Assembly (NCBI GenBank): GCA_041739525.1
Contig: JBGSNQ010000062.1
Coordinates: 27,027 to 91,026 of the forward strand
DNA length: 64,000 nt
Origin: DATJGR01 sp041739525
Lineage (GTDB): Bacteria; Pseudomonadota; Gammaproteobacteria; Pseudomonadales; Azotimanducaceae
Direction of reading: 5' to 3'
The position numbers and the translations under genes are program-made. A model generated the notes under the pieces. The model was not told where the DNA came from and ran no database searches. It saw only the letters and a program-made list of their open reading frames with translations. Below, in pieces: positions 26,518 through 35,258 of this stretch; positions within the stretch are counted from its first letter, which is position 1, and each line of letters begins with the position of its first letter.

Positions 26518-27521
26518 GGCCGATGGTTGTCGACGATCCTGGTTTGCGCAGCAGTCTGCGGTCCGAGCATGTCGTGCGGGAAACCGGCCTCAATGGCGCT
26601 GACGCCGTTGAGCCGCGCCATCTGCTCATCCGACAACGAGAACTCGAGACAGCCAAGATTTTCCGCGAGCTGTTCAACGGTGCGCGCTCCCACCAGCGGT
26701 ACGATCACCGCGGGACCCTGCCGCACCCAGTTGATGGCGACCTGCGACGCTGTAACACCGAGCTCGCCGGCTATTTCGATTACCGCTGCCGCGATCCGCA
26801 ACGAGCGATCCGACAATGCGTCGCGCATCTTCGCGCGTCCGGCCGCAGCGGGATCGCGGTTGTATTTGCCCGTCAGCACGCCGGAGCCGACGATGCCCCA
26901 CGGCGTTACGCCGAGATCGAACGCGCGCGCCATGGGAAGGAGCTCCCGCTCCACGGTGCGGTCGATCAGGCTGTAGCGAATCTGCAGGCCGATGAAGCGG
27001 CTCCACCCGCGCAGCTCGGCAATCGTGTTGGCTTGAGAAACCACCCACGCAGGCGTATCGGAAATACCGACGTAAAGCACTTTGCCCTGCCTGACGAGAT
27101 CATCCAGACCACGCATCACTTCGTCGATCGGGGTCAGATAGTCACGCGCGTGCACCCAGTACAGATCGATGTAGTCGGTCTTCAATCGCTGCAGACTTGC
27201 GTGCACCGAGTCCATCATGTTCTTGCGCGAGTTGCCGGCGGCATTCACGTCGCGGCCGCGCATCGGGCCGGTATATTTCGTTGCCAGCACGATCCTGGGA
27301 CGATCGCGACCCATAAAATCGCCGAGGTACTGTTCGCTCACACCCGCGGCATAGATGTTCGCCGTATCGATGAAGTTGCCGCCTGCGTCGCGGAACGCGT
27401 CGTATACCTTGTGGCTCTCGTCTTTATCTACGCCGAACCCGGTTTCCGGACCGAATGTCATTGCGCCGAGCGCGAGTTCGGAGACTCGCAACCCGCTATT
27501 GCCGAGGAGTTTGTAACGCAT
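26499..27521 (-). CDS. Aldo/keto reductase
   Basis: A 340-residue NADPH-dependent TIM-barrel reductase acting on aldehydes or ketones. The start MRYKLLGNSGLRVSELALG is typical. The catalytic Asp lies in GGNFIDTANIYAAG (near residues 48-61), the Tyr in NIYAAG, and the Lys in LATKY (near 79-83). His is in DLYWVHARD (near 119-127). VPLVGART near 276-283 contacts the NADPH pyrophosphate. The ribosome site AGGGA precedes ATG 27521. It overlaps the hydratase gene by 26 bases upstream and the thioesterase by 19 downstream, a tightly packed operon. It could reduce a carbonyl produced by the preceding enzymes. Confidence 0.92.
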   Translation of the reverse strand: MRYKLLGNSGLRVSELALGAMTFGPETGFGVDKDESHKVYDAFRDAGGNFIDTANIYAAGVSEQYLGDFMGRDRPRIVLATKYTGPMRGRDVNAAGNSRKNMMDSVHASLQRLKTDYIDLYWVHARDYLTPIDEVMRGLDDLVRQGKVLYVGISDTPAWVVSQANTIAELRGWSRFIGLQIRYSLIDRTVERELLPMARAFDLGVTPWGIVGSGVLTGKYNRDPAAAGRAKMRDALSDRSLRIAAAVIEIAGELGVTASQVAINWVRQGPAVIVPLVGARTVEQLAENLGCLEFSLSDEQMARLNGVSAIEAGFPHDMLGPQTAAQTRIVDNHRPWSTPR

Positions 27522-28335
27522 CGTCTTGTTCCCTGATTCGGAATTTCAGTTCGCCGAGGGGGCCGTAGTGGGCAACATACGTGCCGGGTTCGGCATCGAT
27601 CACGCGCCCCAGTGCGCCCGTTATCACGATCATGCCGGGTTTCAACTTGTAACCGAGCGAACGGATCTTGTTCACCGTCCATTCGTAGGAGCGAAGCGGA
27701 TCGCCGAGTGCATCGGAACCGAACGCCGAGAACAACTCCTTGCCGTCCTTGTCGAGCGATACCTGATACGCGCGAACGTCCGGATCGAGCGGCGACGTTT
27801 TGCCTGCGATGTACTCGTACGCGGACACGTTCGTAGCGACGATGTCGGTCAGGGTCACGTCCTTCATGTCGGCATAGTTCATGCGAGGCAACTCGATTGC
27901 AGGGAGCATCGCTGCCGGTTGGTCGCCTTCCCCGACGAGGAAGCCGATTTCCACTTCGATCTTGAGTCCTGGCGTCATTGTCAGCGTCACACCGGTAGAC
28001 AGCCGGCCCGACTCCGGCAGCACGCCGACAACCGGTTGATCAACGCCAAAGCGCCGTTGCGCTGCCAGGCTGGTGAGACCAGCCTTGAAACCCGCGATTT
28101 CGTTGCCGTACGCGTCTCTGACCACCGTCGCCTGAATCGCGTATGCCTGCAATTCGTCGATGTCGTTCGCAACATCGGGATAGGTTCCGCGCACCTTTGC
28201 CGCGCTCGCAATCGCCGCGGATGATTCGTCTGCGTGCGCCGACTCTGCGGATGCCGATGCGGACAAAGCAGCGCCGGCACCGAGTGCGAGCGCGACTGCA
28301 ACGAACCTCACCCGTCGGACATCAGGACGTCGCAT
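27496..28335 (-). CDS. 2-keto-4-pentenoate hydratase-like protein with N-terminal signal peptide
   Basis: A 279-residue protein. Residues about 45-275 match the MhpD/2-oxopent-4-enoate hydratase fold: IAGFKAGLTSLAAQRRFGV, VEIGFLVGE, IVATNVSAYEYIAGK and KPGMIVITGALG align with family blocks. Residues 1-30 (RRPDVRRVR, then a FVAVALALGAGAALSA core and SASA) look like an exported signal peptide, which cytoplasmic hydratases lack. Catalytic acidic residues are partly recognisable (EVEIGF) but not verified. The ATG overlaps the acyl-CoA ligase stop by 14 bases and the gene overlaps the reductase by 26. A periplasmic hydratase or a lyase homologue with a changed role are both possible. Confidence 0.8.
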   Translation of the reverse strand: MRRPDVRRVRFVAVALALGAGAALSASASAESAHADESSAAIASAAKVRGTYPDVANDIDELQAYAIQATVVRDAYGNEIAGFKAGLTSLAAQRRFGVDQPVVGVLPESGRLSTGVTLTMTPGLKIEVEIGFLVGEGDQPAAMLPAIELPRMNYADMKDVTLTDIVATNVSAYEYIAGKTSPLDPDVRAYQVSLDKDGKELFSAFGSDALGDPLRSYEWTVNKIRSLGYKLKPGMIVITGALGRVIDAEPGTYVAHYGPLGELKFRIREQDDALQTPRQ

Positions 28336-30040
28336 AGCGGCGCATGACTTCGCGCAGTTCCTGCTTCAGCACTTTGCCGTTTGCGTTCTTCGGCAGCTCC
28401 TGCGACCACAACTCGATGTACTTGGGCACCTTGTACGCGGCGAGATGCTCGCGCACATGTAATCGCAACGCTTCGACGTCGGTCTTCGCGCCCGGCTTGA
28501 GACGCACCACCGCGCCCACTTCTTCGCCGAGTTCCTTGTGCGGCACTGCGACCACCGCTGCCTCGAACACCTCGGGGTGCGTGTACAACGCGGCTTCGAC
28601 TTCGACGCAATAGATGTTCTCTCCGCCGCGGATCAGCATGTCCTTCGCACGATCGACGATGGTGATGAAACCGTCTTCGTCTACCGTCACGAGATCGCCG
28701 GTGTGCATATAGCCGTCGGTGATCGACTCCGCGGTCGCTTCGGGTCGGTTCAGGTATTCCTTGATGATGTTCGGGCCCTTCACCCACAACTCACCGACCG
28801 ATCCACGCGGCACGTCGCGGCCCTCACCGTCCACCACGCGGATGTCGCAGATCGGCACTGCCGGCCCGCAGCTCTGCGGTTTGTTCACGTAGTCGATGCC
28901 GCTGTTCGAAGTGACGATTGACGACGTTTCGGTCATCCCGTAACCCTGCCCGGGTCCGGCGATCTTCGGGAATTCGGTCTTCAGGCGTTCCACAAGTTCC
29001 GGCGCTGCCGCAGCACCACCATAACCAATGCTCTCGACGCTGCTCAGGTCCGTAGTCGCAAAATCGGGATGCTGAATGAGCTGCCACATCATCGTCGGCA
29101 CGCCACCGATTCCGTTGATGCGCTCGCGTTCGATCAATCTCAGCGCCTCGCCGGCATCCCAGCGATACATCAGCACGAGCTTGCTACCCGCGCGGGACGC
29201 CGGTAGCAGCGTCGAGTGGCAACCCGTCACGTGGAAGAAAGGCACAGACAGCAGACTGGCGCGTTGAGGGGCGTTCGGGTCGGGCACGGGCGACGGCTGA
29301 CCTTGCCGCAACAGTGCGCGCGAACCGCCGAAACCAAGCGACACCAGGTTGATACAGATATTGCGATGCGTGCCGAGCGCCCCCTTCGGCCGGCCGGTAG
29401 TACCGGACGTATAGAACAACGTCGCATCGTCTTCCGGATCGAGCTCGACCAGCGGCGGTTCGTCACGCGGCAAAGTGCGGTACGCATCGATTTGCGCCAA
29501 CAGTTCCTCGAAGGCGATGCAACCGTCCGGCAACCTCCCCTTCGCCCGAGCAACGATGCACGCGTCGAGGTCGAGCCGCAGCATCACGTTGGCGAGCCGC
29601 ACCGCGCGTTCCTCGTCGGCAAACACCACGCGGCTACCGGAGTCTTCGAGGCCGTACTGCAGTTCCTCGGCCGACCACCAAGCGTTGAGGGGAACGACGA
29701 CCGCACCCAACGTGGTGATCGCCCAGAACGCAACCACCCATTCCGGAAAGTTGCGCATGGCGATCGCCACGCGATCGCCTTTCTTCACGCCAAACCGGTC
29801 ACGCAACTCGTATGCCAGGGTCGACGACGCGCGAATCGCGTCGGCAAACGTCAGCCGGTCGCCTTCGTATACCACGTAGTCTTTGTTGCCGTGCGCGCGC
29901 ATCTCGTCGAACACCACACGCAGATTCTTCGGCGTACTTTTCCACACGCGATAGCGCAAGCCACGGATGACTGCTTCTTCCATCTCGAACGGCGCACCCG
30001 GCGCCGTCAGCTGGGCGTGCGCTTCGGCAACGCTGATCAT
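28322..30040 (-). CDS. AMP-forming acyl-CoA ligase
   Basis: A 572-residue adenylate-forming ligase that activates a carboxylic acid to its CoA thioester. The P-loop LFYTSGTTGRPKGALG is near residues 207-222, GYGMTETS near 367-374, and YMHTGDLVTVDEDGFITIVDRAKDMLIRGG carries the hinge Asp region. The C-terminal catalytic Lys is in KNANGKVLK near the end. It starts at ATG 30040, 17 bases after the acyl-CoA dehydrogenase, and is second in the operon. The acid substrate (aromatic, terpenoid or fatty) cannot be read from the motifs. Together with the dehydrogenase it points to acid activation followed by alpha,beta-oxidation. Confidence 0.95.
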   Translation of the reverse strand: MISVAEAHAQLTAPGAPFEMEEAVIRGLRYRVWKSTPKNLRVVFDEMRAHGNKDYVVYEGDRLTFADAIRASSTLAYELRDRFGVKKGDRVAIAMRNFPEWVVAFWAITTLGAVVVPLNAWWSAEELQYGLEDSGSRVVFADEERAVRLANVMLRLDLDACIVARAKGRLPDGCIAFEELLAQIDAYRTLPRDEPPLVELDPEDDATLFYTSGTTGRPKGALGTHRNICINLVSLGFGGSRALLRQGQPSPVPDPNAPQRASLLSVPFFHVTGCHSTLLPASRAGSKLVLMYRWDAGEALRLIERERINGIGGVPTMMWQLIQHPDFATTDLSSVESIGYGGAAAAPELVERLKTEFPKIAGPGQGYGMTETSSIVTSNSGIDYVNKPQSCGPAVPICDIRVVDGEGRDVPRGSVGELWVKGPNIIKEYLNRPEATAESITDGYMHTGDLVTVDEDGFITIVDRAKDMLIRGGENIYCVEVEAALYTHPEVFEAAVVAVPHKELGEEVGAVVRLKPGAKTDVEALRLHVREHLAAYKVPKYIELWSQELPKNANGKVLKQELREVMRRYATS

Positions 30041-30056
30041 TGCTGTTCGCCGACCG

Positions 30057-31313
30057 TCAGTTGCCGAAGTCCCACTTCTCGCCGCCGTGGTAGCGACGCA
30101 GTACGTTCTTCGCGATCAGGATCTTGTGCACCTCGTCCGGGCCGTCAGCGATACGTAGCGTGCGTGCACCGAGGTACATGCCCGCAAGCGGCAGGTCGCC
30201 CGACACTCCGGCAGCACCCCACACCTGAATCGCGCGGTCTACGACGCGGTGGTACATCTCGGGCACGAAAATCTTGATTGCGGAAATGTCGGTGCGTGGA
30301 TCGGCACCGCTCTCCATTTTCTCCGCGCAATGAATCGTCATCAGCCGCGCTGCCTGAATGTCGATGTAGGAATCCGCGATGAAACCCTGGATGAACTGCT
30401 TGTCTTCGAGCTTCTCGCCGCCGTGCACTTCGCGCGTCATCGCACGCTCGACCATCAGATCGAATGCACGCCACATCGAACCGATCGAGTTCATGCAGTG
30501 ATACACGCGACCCGCGCCGAGACGATCCTGCGCGGCCTGGTGGCCGGTGCCGGTACGGCCTAGCTGGTTCTCTTTCGGCACGCGCACGTTGTCGTAAATG
30601 ATTTCGCAGTGACTGGACGCACGTCCCCACACGGGCACGCCGCGCACGATGTTCACGCCCTTCGTTTTCCGCGGCACGATGATCTGCGTCATCTTGTCGT
30701 TGCGTCCCGTCGTGTCGTTCGGATCGGAGGTGCGACACATGACGATGTAGAAATCAGCCGCGTATCCATTCGACGTGAACCACTTGTGTCCGTTGATCAC
30801 CCACTCGTCGCCGTCGAGAACGGCTTTGGTCGTCAGCGAGCGTGGATCCGAACCGGGATTGTGCGGTTCCGTCATGGAGAAGCCGGACTGCATGCGGCCC
30901 TCGGTGAGCGGCTTCAGCCATTTCTCGTGCTGCTGCGGAGTACCGTACTTGACGAGGATGCTCTGATTGCCGGAGTTCGGCGCGACCACGCCGAACAGCG
31001 ATGCGGCACCGGGACTGTAGGAGAGCACTTCGTTCATATACGCGTGTTGCATGAACGTGAGCCCCATGCCGCCGAACTCGCGCGGCAGGTGCGGCGCCCA
31101 CAGCTTTGCCTTCTTCACGGCGTCCTGCACCTGATTGCGCAATTCCTTCGCCTGCTTGGCCGTTTCGTTGGGCGCGTTTGCACTGTCGGAGTATGCAGCC
31201 CACAGCTTGTCTTCGACCGGCAGGATGTGTTTGTTGACGATCTCGGCTGTTGCCAGACGGATCTCGTTCACCTCGTCGTCGAGCGTCGGCACCGGTTTCA
31301 CGTTCATGGCCAT
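30057..31313 (-). CDS. Acyl-CoA dehydrogenase
   Basis: A 418-residue FAD flavoenzyme that oxidises acyl-CoA to enoyl-CoA. Family blocks are FSMTEPHNPGSDPRSL (near residues 146-161), WVINGHKWFTSNG, and the C-terminal QVWGAAGVSGD-LPLAGMY with RIADGPDEVHK. The Glu-base position is less clear than in short-chain ACADs, which fits the long-chain/ACAD11-like group. The frame extends 85 codons upstream, but ATG 31313, with GAGAGGGGA before it, gives a normal N terminus. It is first gene of a six-gene minus-strand operon reaching to 25051. Electrons would go to ETF, which is not in the window. Confidence 0.95.
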   Translation of the reverse strand: MAMNVKPVPTLDDEVNEIRLATAEIVNKHILPVEDKLWAAYSDSANAPNETAKQAKELRNQVQDAVKKAKLWAPHLPREFGGMGLTFMQHAYMNEVLSYSPGAASLFGVVAPNSGNQSILVKYGTPQQHEKWLKPLTEGRMQSGFSMTEPHNPGSDPRSLTTKAVLDGDEWVINGHKWFTSNGYAADFYIVMCRTSDPNDTTGRNDKMTQIIVPRKTKGVNIVRGVPVWGRASSHCEIIYDNVRVPKENQLGRTGTGHQAAQDRLGAGRVYHCMNSIGSMWRAFDLMVERAMTREVHGGEKLEDKQFIQGFIADSYIDIQAARLMTIHCAEKMESGADPRTDISAIKIFVPEMYHRVVDRAIQVWGAAGVSGDLPLAGMYLGARTLRIADGPDEVHKILIAKNVLRRYHGGEKWDFGN

Positions 31314-31515
31314 CGTCGTATTCCCCTCTCTTCCCGTTTTGACAAAGGGACTCAATCTACTGCGCCCGCGTACGCGCTGTAAACGCGCGGACCGACGCAT
31401 CGCTGGCGATGCCGATCCCGCCGCCGAACAGGGCGAGGCCCACGTGGGCTTCCGATGAGTTGGATTGTCTGAGTTCTTGCTGGGGATCACGACCAGGGGT
31501 CGCATGAACACACGC

Positions 31516-31929
31516 TCATCGACCGCATTCCCGGTCGCGTTGCTTCTCGTATTCGCGTTCGCGCGCACTTAGCGCGGCCGCGCTGGACGCGCGATAACCT
31601 CGACGCTTCTTCGCATGCACTCGATCGAGTCGCTCCTGCGCGGCCGCGCAGCGTCGGTCGTCGCCCGACTTCACGTTCGTACGATTCGAACGGACGGCCG
31701 ACGAAGTTCCCTTGCTGGACTCCTTCAAGCGCTGGAGCGTTGCAGTTTCATCGGCGCTGAATTGCGCCATGTCGAGCGTGATCACCGGTTGCACTGCCTG
31801 CAGATGACCGTCTGCGCAGGGCCGATCACTGAACAGCACGACGCCATCGTGGCCAGGACAACGGTAGATGGCCGCCGGAGATGTGCCAGGGGCGCCGATC
31901 GCGAGCAGGAGAATCGCCAACGCCGACAT
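31516..31929 (-). CDS. DUF4124-like small exported protein
   Basis: A 137-residue protein with a signal peptide (MSALAILLLAIGAPGTSPA). A DUF4124-type segment follows: AIYRCPGHDGVVLFSDRPC, two cysteines and an FSDRPC turn. The rest is charged and helical (DRRCAAAQERLDRVHAKKRR...), with further cysteines. DUF4124 proteins are common in beta- and gammaproteobacteria and are thought to be periplasmic, but their function is unknown. It is divergent from nhaA (154 bases between starts). No operon partner is seen on its side. Confidence 0.75.
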   Translation of the reverse strand: MSALAILLLAIGAPGTSPAAIYRCPGHDGVVLFSDRPCADGHLQAVQPVITLDMAQFSADETATLQRLKESSKGTSSAVRSNRTNVKSGDDRRCAAAQERLDRVHAKKRRGYRASSAAALSAREREYEKQRDRECGR

Positions 31930-32083
31930 CGCAACCTTCCAATGGCTTCAATTCGTTCGAGACTAACGACCCCTCACTGTTGCGCCAGCCGCAATCGCCG
32001 CGTCGCCGCGTGAGCCAACAACGGTTGCTTGCGATCGAAGGGCGAACACCTTTCAATGCGCAGTCCGCAAAGGGAGCACTGCG

Positions 32084-33280
32084 ATGGCGATCAATTCACC
32101 GCGCGATTTCTTCGCGCTCGAATCGGCGAGCGGTATCGTGCTCGTGTGCGCCGGGATCGTCGCACTGCTGATTGCGAACTCGCCGCTAGCGTCGCTGTAC
32201 GATGCGTTCCTCAATCTGAAACTGACGGTCGCTGTCGGCGACCTCGCCATCGACAAACCCCTATTGCTGTGGATCAACGACGGGCTGATGGCGATGTTCT
32301 TTTTCCTCATCGGCCTGGAAGTGAAGCGCGAAGTGCTCGAAGGCGAGCTGCGCAAGCCTTCGCAGATCGTGCTGCCGGGTTGCGCGGCACTCGGCGGCTT
32401 CATCGTGCCCGCCGCAATTTACGCGTACATCAACTGGGACGATCCGATCGCATTGGCCGGCTGGGCAATTCCTGCCGCCACAGACATCGCGTTCGCGCTA
32501 GGCGTTCTCTCCATGCTCGGAAGTCGCGTGCCGACATCGCTCAAGCTGTTTCTCCTGACGCTCGCGATCTTCGATGACATTGCCGCAATCGTCGTGATCG
32601 CGCTGTTCTACGGTACGGAGTTGTCCATCCTTTCGTTGTCGCTGGCGCTCATCGGCGTAACGGCGCTGTTGCTCCTCAACTACCTCGGCGTAGGACGGAT
32701 CGCCGCCTACGTGCTGATTGGAATCTTCGTGTGGGTAGCCGTCCTGAAGAGCGGCATGCACGCAACGTTGGCGGGCTTCGTCATCGCATTGACCGTTCCG
32801 TTGAGTCATCCGGACCCTGCGTATCACGGCTCGCCGCTGCGCCACCTGGAGCACATTCTGCATCCGTGGGTGGCGTTCATGATTCTGCCGCTGTTCGCGT
32901 TTGCGAACTCCGGCGTTTCCTTTGCCGACGTGACGGCCGGGCAACTCACCGGCGGCGTCACTCTGGGTATCGCGCTCGGCCTCTTCGTCGGTAAACAGGT
33001 CGGCGTATTTGCGACGAGTTTCGCCGTGATCAAGCTGGGGTTCGCCGAATTGCCGCGTGGTGCTACGTGGTCTTCGCTGTATGGCGTCGCAATCCTCACC
33101 GGCATCGGCTTCACGATGAGCCTGTTCATCGGTTCGCTCGCGTTCGAGTACTCGAAGGTCGACTACGACGCCCCACTGCGCGCGGCGGTGCTCGGCGCGT
33201 CGGTATTCTCTGCGCTGGTCGGATATCTGCTGCTGCGTTTCACCTTGAAGGACGCGCCGACGGATGCTCCAGCCGGATAG
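32084..33280 (+). CDS. nhaA: Na+/H+ antiporter NhaA
   Basis: A 398-residue inner-membrane antiporter that expels Na+ in exchange for H+, supporting pH and salt tolerance. About 12 hydrophobic segments are present. The signature AATDIAFALGVLSML contains the Asp equivalent to E. coli Asp133. TLAIFDDIAAIVVIALFYG carries the Asp-Asp pair equivalent to Asp163-Asp164. LKSGMHATLAGFVIALTVPL is another conserved NhaA block, and GIGFTMSLFIG near the end matches helix XI. ATG 32084 is preceded by GGGAG. The downstream MBL-fold gene starts 18 bases after the stop and may be co-transcribed. Na+ handling hints at a saline or alkaline habitat but does not prove it. Confidence 0.97.
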   Translation: MAINSPRDFFALESASGIVLVCAGIVALLIANSPLASLYDAFLNLKLTVAVGDLAIDKPLLLWINDGLMAMFFFLIGLEVKREVLEGELRKPSQIVLPGCAALGGFIVPAAIYAYINWDDPIALAGWAIPAATDIAFALGVLSMLGSRVPTSLKLFLLTLAIFDDIAAIVVIALFYGTELSILSLSLALIGVTALLLLNYLGVGRIAAYVLIGIFVWVAVLKSGMHATLAGFVIALTVPLSHPDPAYHGSPLRHLEHILHPWVAFMILPLFAFANSGVSFADVTAGQLTGGVTLGIALGLFVGKQVGVFATSFAVIKLGFAELPRGATWSSLYGVAILTGIGFTMSLFIGSLAFEYSKVDYDAPLRAAVLGASVFSALVGYLLLRFTLKDAPTDAPAG

Positions 33281-33298
33281 TCCGCTTATACTTCGCGC

Positions 33299-34411
33299 AT
33301 GACCGACCTCGTATATCCCTATCCTGATCATCCGAAACCCGGAACGACTCGCGAAGTCGCACCCGGCGTCCATTGGCTCACCATGCCGATGGGCGGCTCG
33401 TTAACCCACATCAATCTGTATCTGCTCGACGACGGCGACGGCTGGTATGTCGTTGACACCGGTCTCGGCAACGAAGAAACGGAAACGCTGTGGCACCAAC
33501 TGTTCACCGGTGACATGGGCGGAAAGCCCGTGAAGGGCGTGATCTGCACCCACATGCACCCCGACCACATCGGCCAGGCGGGCATGATCTCCGAACACTT
33601 CAAGTGCCCCCTGCTGATGACGCGCGCGGAGTACTACCAGGCGCGCGCGTTTCACTCGTCCGGTCCCGGCAGCAACCACTCGAGCTGGCAGGGCCAGGTG
33701 TTCTTCGAACGCGCCGGCATGCCGCGCGACTATCTGAGCCAGATGAAGCAGATGTGGGAGTCCCGCGCGAAAGGCGGCGACGGCTTCGGCATGCCATCGA
33801 TGCCGATGGGTTACCAACGACTCGTCGATGGCGACGAACTTCGGATCGGCAACCACGTGTGGGAGATCGTCGTCGGTTCCGGCCATTCGCCCGAGCACGC
33901 CTGTCTGCACTCGCGAAACCTCGACGTGATGATCTCGGGCGATCAGATCCTGCCGATCATCACCTCGAACGTCAGCGTGCATCCGACCGAGCCCGAGGCG
34001 AATCCGCTGAAGGACTGGATGGAGTCGCACGACAAGTTCATGAAGACGCCCGGCGAGACGCTCGTGCTACCGGCGCACAATCTGCCGTTCTACGGCGTGC
34101 GTGAACGCCTGCGGCAACTGATCAACCATCACGAAGACCGCATGCTCGCCATCGAAGAACACTGCCAAAAGCCCGCGCTTGCACGCGACCTGTTGCCGGT
34201 GTTGTTCAAACGCAAGCTCGATCCGCGGCAGATGATGATGGCGTTGGGCGAAGCGATCGCGCATCTGCACCTGTTGATGCACCGCAATCGCATCGAACGC
34301 ACGCTCGGCGAAGACGGTTACTACCACTTCCGTTCGATCGACCCCGATCTCGATCGCCGTTCGAATCCCGACCGTCACACGGCCCCTGACGACAGCCCGA
34401 TGCAGGTTTGA
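33299..34411 (+). CDS. Metallo-beta-lactamase-fold hydrolase
   Basis: A 370-residue zinc-dependent hydrolase. The metal motif is HMHPDH (His85, His87, Asp89, His90), with further ligands in GSGHSPEHACLHS (near residues 196-208) and a late LPAHNLPF histidine. A C-terminal helical extension of about 100 residues suggests a hydroxyacylglutathione-hydrolase/RNase-Z-like relative with an extra domain. It starts 18 bases after nhaA. The substrate is unknown. The next gene, a small membrane protein, begins 6 bases after the stop, so these form a short operon. Confidence 0.9.
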   Translation: MTDLVYPYPDHPKPGTTREVAPGVHWLTMPMGGSLTHINLYLLDDGDGWYVVDTGLGNEETETLWHQLFTGDMGGKPVKGVICTHMHPDHIGQAGMISEHFKCPLLMTRAEYYQARAFHSSGPGSNHSSWQGQVFFERAGMPRDYLSQMKQMWESRAKGGDGFGMPSMPMGYQRLVDGDELRIGNHVWEIVVGSGHSPEHACLHSRNLDVMISGDQILPIITSNVSVHPTEPEANPLKDWMESHDKFMKTPGETLVLPAHNLPFYGVRERLRQLINHHEDRMLAIEEHCQKPALARDLLPVLFKRKLDPRQMMMALGEAIAHLHLLMHRNRIERTLGEDGYYHFRSIDPDLDRRSNPDRHTAPDDSPMQV

Positions 34412-34417
34412 CCCCGC

Positions 34418-34717
34418 TTGAGCAAAAAGCGCAACTGGCGCCATCGGCTGGTCATCGTCGCGTATCGATTGGTTCGTTGGTCTCACAGACGACTTCCGCC
34501 CATCGTGCGTTCGCTGCTCGGCCTTTTGCTGATGGCCGGCGGCCTGGTCGGATTCCTGCCGATTCTCGGCTTCTGGATGTTTCCGCTCGGCGTAGCACTG
34601 GTGATCTCGGATTTCCCACCGCTGCGGCGCCGCCTCGAGGTCTGGCTCAACGAAACCCGGCGCCGCTATCACATGGACATGCTGAAGAGCGAGCGCCAGC
34701 GCCGCGACGCCGTTTGA
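34418..34717 (+). CDS. Small membrane protein (PGPGW-like)
   Basis: A 99-residue protein beginning with TTG 34418, six bases after the MBL gene stop. Basic ends flank a pair of hydrophobic segments (SLLGLLLMAGGLVGFLPILG and WMFPLGVALVIS), with an arginine-rich tail. The glycine/proline hairpin between helices recalls small proteobacterial membrane proteins of the PGPGW type, of unknown function. The TTG start and absence of a strong ribosome site make the exact N terminus uncertain. Confidence 0.65.
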   Translation: MSKKRNWRHRLVIVAYRLVRWSHRRLPPIVRSLLGLLLMAGGLVGFLPILGFWMFPLGVALVISDFPPLRRRLEVWLNETRRRYHMDMLKSERQRRDAV

Positions 34718-34735
34718 CGCTGTTCACCTGAACCA

Positions 34736-35254
34736 CTAAGGGGCATCGACGCGATAGAACGCGTATTCGCGCGTTGCGCCGTAGATGTCGAACATCGCAG
34801 TGTGCGTGTATACGCCGCCGATCTTCTGCGTCGCCTTGCGCGAACGCGTGTTTGCCGGATCGACATGAAACCACACGGTGTCAGCCCACTTGAACGCATG
34901 TTCGAGCATTGCGCGCTTCACGTGTGCGTTCGTAGCACCGCCCCAATGGTCGCGTGCAATGAACGTGAAGCCGATGGCGACTTCGCGGGTGGCTGGACTC
35001 CAATGGTAATAACGCGACGAACCGATGACGCGGTGGTTCGTCGTGTCCTCGATGGTGAGCGCGTGCTGCACTTGCGCCTCGCTGAACCATTTCTCGAACA
35101 CGCTGCGCTGCCATCGGTCTTTCGACGGATGCTGCGCCCACATCAACGGATCAGATGCCACCGCGTATAGCGCTTCGAATTCATCCGGCCGAATCGGCCG
35201 CAACCGAATGCCCGAACCCTCGAGCACCGGATCCAGGTCGAAATCGGTCGTCAC
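34736..35254 (-). CDS. GNAT-family N-acetyltransferase (RimJ/RimL type)
   Basis: A 172-residue acetyl-CoA-dependent acyltransferase. IRLRPIRPDEFEALYAVASD is the typical N-terminal strand/helix of the ribosomal-protein-acetylase-like group. IGFTFIARDHWGGATNAHVKRAM supplies the acetyl-CoA loop, and WFHVDPANTRSRKATQKIGG the late motif, where N and R contact the pantetheine. GTG 35254 lies four bases after the upstream MBL stop and is chosen over a GTG 13 codons earlier that would overlap that gene. Substrate unknown. It is co-transcribed with the MBL hydrolase upstream. Confidence 0.82.
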   Translation of the reverse strand: MTTDFDLDPVLEGSGIRLRPIRPDEFEALYAVASDPLMWAQHPSKDRWQRSVFEKWFSEAQVQHALTIEDTTNHRVIGSSRYYHWSPATREVAIGFTFIARDHWGGATNAHVKRAMLEHAFKWADTVWFHVDPANTRSRKATQKIGGVYTHTAMFDIYGATREYAFYRVDAP

Positions 35255-35258
35255 GCGC

